64,000 bases of DNA from Cacajao melanocephalus (Eukaryota; Chordata; Mammalia; Primates; Pitheciidae): the NCBI GenBank assembly GCA_963573385.1, contig CAUYLG010038518.1:62001-126000 (forward strand), read 5' to 3'. Numbering within the stretch: position 1 is the stretch's first letter; every line of letters begins with the position of its first letter. Under the pieces are notes generated by a model. The model was not told the DNA's origin and searched no databases. It was given only the letters and a program-made list of their open reading frames with translations. A program made the position numbers and the translations under genes. This document shows, in pieces, positions 1 to 12,120 of this stretch.

Positions 1-1235
1 TGCTGAGATGCCATCAGTGGAAGGTTTCAGTGGCATGTGCTGAGCTCCTTGAGGGTGAGTTGTGCTGAAGGAGACTCAGAGCTGGGAGAGGATCAGCCTC
101 TGCACCCCACACCTCAGCACAGGAAGAAACCCAGGAAGGAGTGCTGGGCCAGCTGGCTATAGGCACAGCTCACTGTGTGGCACCTGCCCCCTCCCTGGCC
201 CTGCTCTGCCTTCCCTGGGACAAGGGCTCCCCTATTCTCCTCTGAGCTGACTGGCTTGGGCACAGGGAGTGAGTGCTTCCATGCGTCTAAATGACGCCCA
301 GTGCCCTAGGGAGAAGGAAAGACCAGGGCAGCTGGGGACGTGGGTGACCAAGTACCAGTTCCTTGGGATCAGGGTAAACCTGGAGTTTCTGTCACTCTGC
401 TAACCAGCTGGGTGAGCTCACAAACTCTGGTTCTCACTTGTGACACTGAGGCAAAGTCACTTGGACATTGGGCTATTCTGAGAACAGGCAAGTGGAACAT
501 CTTACTGTGGCCCATGCTGTGGCACAGACGGAGCTCAGGCTATGCAAGCTTCATTCTGTAGCCCCGGCCTCTGTTCCACACCCTGTAGAGCTGCTCTTCT
601 GTGGGATCTTTGGGAGCACTGGATGCAGCCAGGCAGCATGGAGCATGTACCAAATCACTCATGCAGGTACTCACCAGCACCCCGACCTCCCCAAAGTCCC
701 TTTCCTTGGTGACTGAGTGCCCCCAGGCTTGGCTTCGTGCTTTCAGAAGTTTCTTTCTGGAGCTCAGAAAGTTTCCATAAATAAGAGACATATCCGTAGC
801 AGTCTTGGGACTCAGATAGAGTGTTCTCTGTGCATGGTAATTAATACCAGGAAAAAGGAAAATGCTGAGTTCCTGGCCAGGGCACCCTGGTGATCTGAAA
901 CTTTGCCCATGCGCAGTCATGTGGCAACTGCTTTCGGGGGTGGGGGGGGACAGGAAGTCTTAGAAAGCCTGAGAAATCACTTGTAAAAACACGCAGCTCT
1001 GAGAGTGACAGATGCAATTTTAGGCATACATTTGTCTAATTTGGGGTAGGGAGTTGCCCTTTAAAATATGCAGGACCAGAAAATAGAACAGGCATCTTGA
1101 AGGCTGACAGATTTGATCTCGCCAGGGACAAACTTGCTGCATAAAAATTAAATATTTCTGTTTGGCAAGAAGTAACATGACTAAGAAACGCCAGGAAAAA
1201 TATTTTGGGATTTCTGTGAAAGATAAAAGCTTAGT
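1..1235. other. unique sequence, no gene recognised
   Basis: Mixed-composition single-copy DNA. I see no repeat family, exon structure or RNA gene here. The short open frames (up to 126 codons, minus strand 540-920) overlap one another on both strands and have no recognisable protein character. A G-rich stretch lies near 935-950. Confidence 0.5.
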
Positions 1236-1840
1236 GTCCACAATATGAAAAGAACTTTACAAATAAACACAAACCAAAAATGGGCAAAGATTACAAAACT
1301 GGAAGAAGAGGCCACCTCGGTTGGCAAGATGACATAAAAAGATGCTCCATTTCACTAGTAATCAGCAAAATGAAGATGAAAGTCACAATGATGTATATTT
1401 TCCACCTCTGAGACTGGCACAATGTTTAAAAATGGACACCCTCAACGGTGGCCGGTTGCAAGGAAGTGGGCCGACTTCCCTACATTATTGCTGGGATGGT
1501 GAACCACAGCAAAGGCAAGGGAAACCATTATTGCAGTTTTTGTTACAGTGTAAAATTCCTGGCCACTTTGACTCAACAATCTCCTTTTTAGGAAGTTATC
1601 CTTCAGAAACAAGTGAACTGATGGGTAAGAATATATGCACAGGGTATCACTGCAGCTTTACACAAAGATTGCACAAAAGAGGACAGATAGCCTGAATGTT
1701 CCCAGGAGGAGGATCGATGAATGAATGATGGGACATCCATTCAGTGGAATATTATGTAGCTTTCAAGAGGAACAAGATAGATCTATAAGTATTGATCTGG
1801 AGGAATGTCCAGGAAATATTAAATTGCAGAAAAGCAGCAA
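1236..1840 (+). mobile_element. old L1 (L1M-type) ORF2 end / 3' region fragment
   Basis: The segment follows the order of an old L1 3' region. It has a decayed copy of the end of ORF2 (aaagaactttacaaataaac, then atgggcaaagat, then gaaaagatgctccatttcac), followed by sequence like the stretch that in L1 runs from a small-residue 'cagcaattccacttctagg' motif to 'ggaatattatgtagc'. The reading frame is destroyed by stops and indels, so it is a dead copy. The exact subfamily is not determined, and the right edge is uncertain and may reach about 2060. Confidence 0.75.
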
Positions 1841-2227
1841 GTGTCCACTCAGTGCCCAGGGTGGCCTGCCCTGAGTGGGCTCTGGGGGGTGGGTGTGTGT
1901 GTGCACATGATGCAGGAAGGCAGGATACTGCGGGACAGGTCAGGACCATGGCTTCAGGTCCTGGACGTGGGGCAGGGGGTGAGCACAGGACTCAGAAGTG
2001 CTTCCTCATGCAAGTGTACTATGTTACTTGTTCTGTACATGTTACATGTACTGTTTTTGTAGCATTAGAGTCAACAATAAAACCCAGCTGGTTAGAGGCA
2101 GCATGCCTTTGATGGGCCTCTGAGACGCCTCATGCTGCAGTTGCTCTTGGATTTGGTTCCATCTCTGTTTTGTTCCCTTCAAGCTTCCAGTTCTAGAAAA
2201 ACTACCAACCGTCTAGTTGTTTAAATA
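1841..2227. other. unique sequence between L1 and Alu
   Basis: Single-copy sequence with short GT-rich patches (around 1890-1910 and 2020-2060). No gene recognised. The two overlapping plus-strand open frames here are too short and unstructured to support. Confidence 0.4.
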
Positions 2228-2240
2228 GTTTCCTTCTACA

Positions 2241-2544
2241 GGCCGGACGCAGTGGCTCATGCCTGTAATCCCAGCACTTTGGGAGGCCGAGGCGGGTGGA
2301 TCACGAGGTCAGGAGTTCGAGACTAGCCTGGCTAACATGGTGAAACCCTGTCTCTACCAAAAATACAAAAAAAAAAAAAAAATATTAGCCGGGCACGGTG
2401 GCATGCGCCTGTAGTCCCAGCTACTCAGGGAGGCCAAAGCAGAAGAATCACCTGAACCCAGGAGGCAGAGGTTGCAGTGAGCTGAGATCGTGCCACTGCA
2501 CTGCAGCCTGGGCAACAGAGTGAGACTCTGTCTCAAAAAAAAAA
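2241..2544 (+). mobile_element. Alu, full length, AluS/Y-like
   Basis: A complete dimeric Alu with left arm, A-rich linker, right arm and a short A tail. Target-site duplications are visible as perfect 13-bp copies, gtttccttctaca, at 2228-2240 and 2545-2557. This shows a single clean L1-driven insertion. The short frame on its minus strand (2354-2536) is ordinary Alu-derived and not a gene. Confidence 0.97.
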
Positions 2545-2663
2545 GTTTCCTTCTACAAAATCATGTTTTGAAGTCTCAGTTTGTCAAAAACAATGGCACT
2601 GCCCATTTGGAAGGAGCGGTGAGCCTGCTGATGTTAGCTAGTATGCAATTTCATCTTTTGAGT

Positions 2664-2709
<46 letters not shown>

Positions 2710-3059
2710 TGTTTGTGTTTTAATAACGATATTCTTCTAAGCCAGGTTGTAGAAGAAAGAAGAAATCTCTAATGTTCCTCTTTGGCAAAGGGGAACAAAT
2801 AGTCCCTATTCTGTGGATGGAACTCCCACCTCCTCCTTTTCCAGAAGCAGGCACATTCTTGCAGACAGGCTCCAGTTTCTGGTATTCATGGGCAGAGAGT
2901 AGGGACCCAGGGCTCCTTGTGCTCAGAGCAGGAGGGCCCAGCTACAAGCAGGTAGAGTTTACCATGTTGAAAAAATCTCAGGGTAAAAGCTTTCCTGAGA
3001 CCAGGACAAATACAGGGTCAGACCAGGCAATGGCTGAAAACAATAGATGTTTGGTGAGT
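2545..3059. other. unique sequence containing a GT microsatellite
   Basis: Single-copy DNA around the (GT)n tract at 2666-2719. A 99-codon plus-strand frame (2772-3071) has no recognisable domain and is not called. Confidence 0.4.
2666..2719. repeat. (TG)n microsatellite
   Basis: About 27 TG dinucleotides, interrupted near the right end by TATG and TTTG. It is long enough to be polymorphic in length between people and can adopt Z-DNA. Confidence 0.97.
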
Positions 3060-3061
3060 TT

Positions 3062-3176
3062 CTTAGTCTGATTACGCTGCTATGAGAAGGTACTGGAGAC
3101 TGGAGTACTTTAGAACACACACTTATTTTCTCATAGTTTTGGGGTTTTGAAGGTGGCCCTGCCCTCAGGGCTGCAC
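3062..3176 (-). mobile_element. possible decayed MaLR LTR fragment
   Basis: The order cttagtctgattacgctgct, then 'actggagactgga', then 'ttattttctcatagttttgg' resembles the reversed 3' end of MLT1/MST LTRs, where 'ctgctataacagaatacc' leads to 'ttatttctcacagttctgg'. Divergence is high and the edges are estimates. Confidence 0.35.
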
Positions 3177-3247
3177 CAAACATTGCCCTAATGAGGACTT
3201 TACTGTAGACCTCACCCCATGGCTCTGCTGGGCATTCCCCAGTGGAA

Positions 3248-3606
3248 TGCTATGGTCTGAATGTTTATGTCCTCTCTCAAATGCATGTTGAATTCTAAAT
3301 CTCAGTGCAATAGTATTTAGGGGTGGGGCCTTTAGGAGGCAATGAAAGCATGAGGGTGCCTCCTTCATGAATGGGATTAGGCCCTTTATAAAAGAGGATT
3401 CACACAGGTTCTCTGTCTCCTCCAGAGGATGTAGCAACAGGGAGCCATCTTGGAAGCCGAGCGCAGGCCTCACCAGACACAGAACCCACCAGAGCCTTGA
3501 TCTTTCCAACTTTCCAGCCTTTAGAACTGTGTGAAATACATTTCTGCTGTGTATAAGCCACCGAGTCTGTGCGATTTTATTGTGTCAGTGTTAATAGACC
3601 AAGACA
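3248..3606 (+). mobile_element. MLT1-type MaLR solo LTR
   Basis: A 359-bp segment beginning TGCTATGGTCTGAATG and ending GACCAAGACA. In between are the usual MLT1 landmarks in order: 'ggtggggcctttaggagg', 'catgaatgggattaggccc', 'cttgatctttccaac', 'tagaactgtgtgaaatac' and 'taagccaccgagtctgt'. No internal retroviral genes flank it, so it is a solo LTR of the ERVL-MaLR group. Confidence 0.88.
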
Positions 3607-6376
3607 ATGAGCAAGGTGTGAAATGGTCCCATGGTGACTTTCCTTCCAGCACATGGCGGTGTTGAGGCATTGCTGTTTGTACTCACCACTTTTCTTATTC
3701 AGGGCATCCTTGGACAGCCAGGTTGTGTGGGGCCCTTTTCAGAAGCTCTAACTTGATGGACCCTGTGCCTGGTCTGCAGAAATGGCCATTGGTTTGGTGG
3801 CACTGTCTCAAGTTACAGACAGCGTCTTACTGAAAAGAGAAATGTCTTTGAAGTGTTGGCCTGGCAAACTCCAAACTACACACTGGATATAAAATGCAGC
3901 TCCTGAACGTGTTCTATGAAGATCCTCACCCTATATGCCGGATCTTGGAAACAACATTGCTCTGGTCCACTAGGACCCTTTGGCTCTCCTGAGGTAAGGA
4001 CCAATTGCCCAGCTACCTGCAGGGCAGGGAGGAGGTGCCTGGCCAGGAGCACATGCCCTTCACCGTGTTCTTCGGCCTCTGTTTGTGTGTTCCTCTCAAT
4101 AGCTCCATGTGTCTGCTGGCTCTGGGAAATGAGCCATGGCTCTGAGTCGTGGTAGGAAAAACTGCCTTCAGCAACTCCTTTTGGTGTTTACAATGTTGCT
4201 GGGCTGTCAGGGTTATGCCAAGTGAAGCGTGGGCATTCAGCAGCCTGCTAAAAGCACGATAGGCCACGTGAATGGACCCTCGGTAGTTGCCTTTCCCCTA
4301 AATACTCTACCTGTTAATTTTAACATCTTTATACATTTGGGGAACATTCGCCCCAAAATGGATAAATACAAATTACACTGAAGGGTAGGGCTATTCCCTG
4401 CATAGCTGGGCTCCTTCTGTATGCTCCCGTCTTGACCTTTAAAAATAAATAGGATGTCAAACCTGGAAGCTTGTAGCCAAGGTTTGCTGTGGACCCAGTG
4501 TAAGTGAGCTTGAACTAAGGGAATGATGATTGCTTTCTCTGAGCTGTTGCAGGCCACACTCTGACGTGACCTGCTTTAATGGGTACAGCTGATGGCCTGA
4601 CCTTCTGGCTCTAGGGTCCCTGGATCACCACCCTCTGGAGGGGGTTGGGGCATAGTTAATATGCCAGAATCTCCAAGGGCTCAGGAGAGGCTGCTGGGCC
4701 CAGTGGCCCATGGCTGGAACTTCCTGGAGGCTTGCCTCAGAAAGTGTCTCCTGGATTGGCACAGAGGAGTCAAGTGAGAACACGGCAGTGCCTGACTCGC
4801 AGTGGGCGACTCCTCACAGATCTGCTGCCCGGCGCATCTAGCATAGGGCCTGATCGGACATGCAAACTTTGGGCAGTCAGGACTCCTCATCCCTTTAGGA
4901 TGTGACCACTGGTTTTAAGCGACAGCGTTGGCTTTTGCTTTTAAGGTCTTTAAAGAGTCCAAGCTTGGAAGCTGTGCAGAGCATGCCGGTCTCCAAGGCC
5001 CAGCTAGGAGCCTCTCTTCTCCTGAGCTTATGTGGCTGACATGCAGGTCTGTATGTGCTTATTAGCAGCTCGTAGAGAGGGAAATCTGTCTGTTTTACAA
5101 GGAAATGGGATGTTTGCTGCTAGAAATCTTTCAGGACTGGCATGTGGAACGCCGGCAAACGTTGAAAGAATTCCGACCATGTTGATCCCACCAAAGTTTG
5201 TTTAAAGATTCGTGTAAACTTCCATCACAGAAAGGGCTGGGGGGAGGCGAGAGGCTCCAGCTCCAGCTCTTATCAGATATCTTGAGAAACACTTGAAGAA
5301 TACTCTGGCTTGGAGGACAAATGCAGCAGGGTCTTGCGGGTGGCCTTCCCAGGGACACTTACTGAGGAGGAGACTTCGGGGGCACTCTTGGGATTAATGC
5401 CTGAAGAAGGAAGGAGACAGGGAGCGTCAGCTGAACCTGCAAGGGCACTGGAACCTTCAGTCAGGTGGTCCTGTAGAGGTGTCCTGAGTCAGGCCAAGAG
5501 GACAGGCATCTATACCCCAAGGTAGGCCGGTCACAGGAGCAGACTGCCTGGGAGGAGTGGGCAGTGCGCTTCAGCAAGGCCGTCCCTGGAGGGCCAGGGA
5601 GTGGTTCCAGCAGTTGGGGTGTAGGTCCTCTATTCCTTAAGGGGGCTCTTTGAGGTGCTTGGCTAAGCCGTGGCTGCACCTCAAATCAGTGTGACCTGGG
5701 CTTGCCTGGAACATTCGCACCCCAGCAATGCAGTGTTGCTTTGGGGTATGGTTGGGGACCAGGCAAGACCTGCTTGCCCATTCCTCCTGGGAGTCCACCT
5801 GCCACCTCTGCAGCATTCTGTCTCTGGCAGAAACATTCTGGCCTAGCCTGGCAATGCCTGGCTGTGGGAGTCATCCCCTTGAGAACAGTTTCGCTCCAGG
5901 AGAGCTGAGTGTTGTTGCATAAATCCCCTTGTCTCGCCCCTCCATGACATGACCCTGGGTCTACACCCCCTCCCCTGAGCTCCTCATGGCTGGAGCTCCA
6001 GTTGCCCACAGTTCCAGGTACTCGATAGCATGTCCCTAATCAGCTTCCTCCCTACCTCTGATCTGGCGGTGAAGGTGCCCACGATAGCCATGAGGATGGG
6101 GCCACCCCAGCTCTCCAAGGTCATACCTGATTCCCTGGAAGGTCTTGGAGGAGGCTTAGCCCCGGGGGACCTCCATGGGATGGCAGGTGAGGGTGCTTTT
6201 GAAGGGCTTCCCTTTTGCATGGAGCTGCAGCCACAGGACTGGGCTGAGAGACCCTTTGGCGGGACACTTTGAAGCCTACTTTCCATCACATCTTCAGTCT
6301 CAGAAGCTAGTGTAGACCCATGCCAGGTGAGGGGTCTTGGAAGCCAATCAGCTCCTTGGCCAGTCATGCTCCCTCT
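3607..6376. other. unique sequence, 2.8 kb without repeats
   Basis: No interspersed repeat or gene recognised. Open frames of up to 127 codons overlap on both strands and look random. Part of it (about 5125-5300) has features of possible regulatory DNA and is listed separately. Confidence 0.5.
5125..5300. promoter_or_regulatory. possible regulatory segment (weak)
   Basis: Clustered short motifs stand out in otherwise unique DNA. There are forkhead-like AT-rich sites (gtttgtttaaag and gtgtaaac), a GATA palindrome (cttatcagatatc), and two CpG-containing words in a low-CpG background. This is motif reading only. Without an alignment to other mammals it cannot be told from chance. Confidence 0.2.
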
Positions 6377-6802
6377 TGCTATGAATTATGCATCCGCTCC
6401 GCACAAAGGCATGCTGGCATCCTAGCCACCAGCCCTTGTGAAGGTGACCTAAGTTGGAAACAGAGTCTTAGCAGACGTGATCAGAGGTCATTAAGGTGGG
6501 CTCTCATCTAATGATTGGTATCCTTATAAGAAAATAAAAAGACAGAGGTATGGGAAAATGGCCATGTGCAGATGGGCTAGAGACTGGAGGGTGCATGGAC
6601 AAGCCAAGGAATGCCAGGGAGGGATGACCGGGGCAGGAGCTAAGGGGAGGCACAGAAGGGTCCCACGCAGTCTCAGAGGGAACATGACCCCGCAGACCCC
6701 CGGTTTCTGACTCCAGGCCTCCAGGACTGTGAGACGATCCGTTTCTGTTGTTTGAGCTGCCCTGTGTGTGATACTTGGTTATGGCAGCCCTGGCAGTCCA
6801 CA
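6377..6802 (+). mobile_element. old MLT1-like MaLR LTR
   Basis: The segment runs from a decayed TGCTATGAATTA start to the characteristic end: 'cctccaggactgtgagacg', 'tttctgttgtttgagctgcc' and 'ggttatggcagccctgg'. The middle has the 'gaggtcattaaggtgggctc' and 'ggtatccttataagaaa' landmarks. It is more diverged than the LTR at 3248-3606. The subfamily is uncertain. Confidence 0.7.
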
Positions 6803-6944
6803 CCCCATCATATGACATGTCCTTGTGCTCAGGCCACGGTTATACCCGCTGCCATGCCGCCCTATCCGTGCTTGTCTTCCTGTGCTCAGCGGGTCACTGG
6901 ATGGAGTTAAACCCAGAAGCCGAGTGCTTTCGCTCCATGTGGCC

Positions 6945-7090
6945 CAGCCACGTGCATCACTCAGCTCATCTTCAAGATGACAGCCTGGGTGGCATCATTG
7001 TCCCCCACCCCCCACCTTGCAGAAGAAGAAACTGAGGCTCGGAGGCAGCTCAGTGACAGATTTGTAGAACTGGCCAGGACTGCGCAGTGC
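6945..7090 (-). mobile_element. MIR fragment
   Basis: The order 'ttcaagatgacagcc', 'cagaagaagaaactgaggct', 'ggaggcagctcagtgac' follows the reversed MIR consensus core (tacagatgaggaaactgagg). It is an ancient tRNA-derived SINE remnant. Confidence 0.6.
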
Positions 7091-7180
7091 TGTGTGCAGT
7101 GTGATTTACCCAGTTTTCTTATTTTTATGCCCTTCTTTTGCTTTCTCTGTGAATACACAAGATTTCAAAAAAATCTTTAA

Positions 7181-7345
7181 GCCGGGCGTGGTGGCTCACG
7201 CCTGTAATCTAAGCACTTTGGAGGCCAAGGCGGGCTGATCACCTGAGGTTGGGAGCTCAAGACCAGCCTGACCAACATGGTGAAACCCTGTCTTTATTTA
7301 AAAAAAAAAAAATTAAAAAGAAAAAAAGAAGAAAAAAAAATAAGA
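7181..7345 (+). mobile_element. monomeric Alu (left arm only) with long A-rich tail
   Basis: Only the Alu left arm is present, ending at 'gtgaaaccctgtct', followed directly by an A-rich tail of about 60 bases. It shares derived bases with the monomer at 24221-24360: aagcactttgg in place of the consensus cagcactttggg, ggaggccaaggcggg, and the AluSp/Sq-type gaggttgggag and ctgacc. I could not find clear target duplications. Confidence 0.9.
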
Positions 7346-9789
<2,444 letters not shown>

Positions 9790-9999
9790 CTAAAAATAAT
9801 TGATCTGAGTTTAAGAAAATTATAGGAAGTCAGTTCTGCACTTGCAGGCGCTTGTTTTCTATCACATGTGGGCTCTGTTGTACTTTGTGGCACCCCTAGG
9901 AGGGGTGTTTCAGAAGATTTAATGGCTATACCCAAAGAGTGATTTTCCAAGAGCTGGCTGCAGGCTTCCTTCCCTTTATGTCACTGCTGAGCAACACAC

Positions 10000-11432
10000 A
10001 TTCTAGGGGCTGTGTGTCTGTGGGCTGTGTTTCTGTAGGGCTATGGGTCTGGGGTCTGTGTGTCTCCAGGACTGTGTGTCTGGGGGCCTGGGTGTCTGTA
10101 TAGCTGTGTGTCTGTAGAGGTGTGTGTCTGGGGACTATGTGTCTGTAGAGGTGTGTGTCTGGGCCTGTGTATCTGTAGAGGTGTGTGTCTGGGGGCTGTG
10201 TGTCTGTAGAGGTGTGTGTCTGGGCCTGTGTGTCTGTAGAGGTGTGTGTCTGGGCCTGTGTGTCTGCAGAGGTGTGTGTCTGGGGGCTGTGTGTCTGTAG
10301 AGGTGTGTATTTGTAGAGCTGTGTGTCTGTAGAGGTGTGTATCTGGGGGCTGTGTGTCTATAGAGGTGTGTGTCTGTAGAGCTGCGTGTCTGTAGAGGTG
10401 TGTGTCTTGGGGCTGTGTGTCTGTAGAGGTGGGTGTCTGGGACTGTGTGTCTGTAGAGGTATGTGTCTGGGGACTGTGTCTCTGTAGAGGTGTGTGTCGG
10501 TAGAGCTGTGTGTCTGTGGAGGTGTGTGTCTGGGCCTGTGTGCCTGTAGAGGTGTGTTTCTGGGGCCAGTGTCTCTGTAGAGGTGTGTGTATGTAGAGCT
10601 GTGTGTCTGTAGAGGTGTGTGACTGGGCCTGTGTGTCTGTAGAGCTGTGTGTCTGCAGAGGTGTGTGTCTGGGCCTGTGAGTCTGTAGAGGTGTGTATCT
10701 GTAAAGCTGTGTGTCTGTAGAGGTGTGTGTCTGGGGGCTATGTGTCTGTAGAGGTGTGTGTCTGGGCCTGTGTGTCTGTAGAGGTGTGTGTCTGGGGGCT
10801 ATGTGTCTGTAGAGGTGTGTGTGTCTGGGGGCTGTGTGTCTGTAGAGGTGTGTGTCTGGGGGCTGTCTGTAGGGTGTGTGTCTGGGCCAGTGTGTCTATA
10901 GAGGTGTGTGTCTCGGCCTGTGTGTCTGTAGAGGTGTGTGTCTGGGGGCTGTGTGTCTGTAGAGGTGTGTGTCTGTAGAGCTGTGTTTCTGTAGGGGTAT
11001 GTGTCTGGGGGCTGTGTGTCTGTAGAAGTGTGTGTCTGGGCCAGTGTGTCTGTAGAGGTGTGTGTCTGGGCCTGTGTATCTGTAGAGGTGTGTGTCTGGG
11101 GGCTATGTGTCTGTAGAGGTGTGTGTCTGGGGGCTATGCGTCTGTAGAGGTGTGTGTCTGGGCCTGTGTGTCTGTAGAGGTGTGTGTCTGGGCTTGTATA
11201 TCTGTAGAGGTGTGTGTCTGGAGGCTATGTGTCTGTAGAGGTGTGTATCTGGGGGCTTTGTGTCTGTAGAAGTGTGTGTCTGGGGGCTATGTGTCTGTAG
11301 AGCTGTGTTTCTTGGGACAGTGTGTCTGTAGAGGTGTGTATCTGTAGAGCTGTGTGTCTGTAGAGGTGTGTGTCTGGGGCCTATGTGTCTGTAGAAGTGT
11401 GTGTCTGGACCTGTGTGTCTGGATGGGCTTGC
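10000..11432. repeat. 1.4 kb GT-rich minisatellite, about 30-bp unit
   Basis: Roughly 48 tandem copies of a unit close to ctgtgtgtctgtagaggtgt plus gtgtctgggg. Units vary: some read 'gggcctgtgtgtctgtagag', some 'gggggctatgtgtctg', and some are half-units with 'tagagctgtgtgtctgtag'. Mixing of variants along the array shows repeated unequal exchange. The array degenerates at both ends. An 83-codon frame inside it (10727-10978) reads only a cycling VSVEVCVW-type pattern and is not a gene. Confidence 0.97.
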
Positions 11433-11914
11433 TGGCTCCTGACAGCTTTGTTCCAGACTGCGTCTCTGCAGGGCTCACTTCTGTACGGTGTCCTGGTGAT
11501 CCAGCACTCCCTGCTCTGCTAAAATGACGACCCCAGGGGCAGGCTTGTTTGTCCGGGAGTTATTCTTGCAGTCTAGGAGTGAGTCTAACCCGAGTCACGG
11601 CCATGTGGCCTGGCTAACCCTGCTCCATATTAAAGGTGAGTAGCCCCAGGACCTTAGCGCTCGCCAACCTGCCCGAGACCACACGGTGGCCCTGGAGGAA
11701 GAGGAGCAGGTGGCCTGGGATCTGCCCAGGGACTTTCTGAAGGCTCGAGCCTCCCAGTTATGACCTCCCCCTGCTCCTCCTTGCAACATCCCTCTTCGAT
11801 CCTTGTGGATGAGTGTGGGCTCTGTAGAAAAACCCGGCAAGTGTGCATGGTGTGGATGGCTCTGACCAGCTGCCGCCCCCTAGGGTAGCATGGGCAAGGC
11901 ACAGGACACAGTCT
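11433..11914. other. unique sequence after the minisatellite
   Basis: Single-copy, moderately GC-rich. It contains one CTCF-like core at 11871-11886 (gccgccccctagggta) 440 bases from the minisatellite edge. No gene recognised. Confidence 0.4.
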
Positions 11915-12120
11915 GCAGCCTGGCCCCTATCACCAGCTGCCTAGGCTGGGACAAGCTATGTCACTTCTCCCTGCCTCAGTTTCCTCATTTGCACAGCAAG
12001 AATGATAACTGTGTTTACCTCTTAGGGTCACCATGTGGTTTAAAGAAGAAAATGTAGAGCAAGTGCTTAGGACAGTGCTGGACCTGTAGGAAAGACTCAC
12101 AAATAGTCATTGCATCATTG
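11915..12120 (+). mobile_element. MIR
   Basis: It follows the MIR consensus well: 'caagctatgtcacttctccc', 'tgcctcagtttcctcatttg', 'aatgataactgtgtttacct' and 'gcttaggacagtgctgg'. This is a nearly full-length ancient SINE. Confidence 0.8.

Noticed and set aside
3248..3606. A full endogenous retrovirus with genes
   Set aside because: All LTRs here are solo or fragments. No gag, pol or env-like sequence was seen next to any of them.
10727..10978. 83-codon V/C/S/E-rich frame
   Set aside because: Lies wholly inside the GT-rich minisatellite.
10000..11432. Possible CRISPR array
   Set aside because: The repeats are direct tandem units with no unique spacers between them, in primate DNA with no cas genes.
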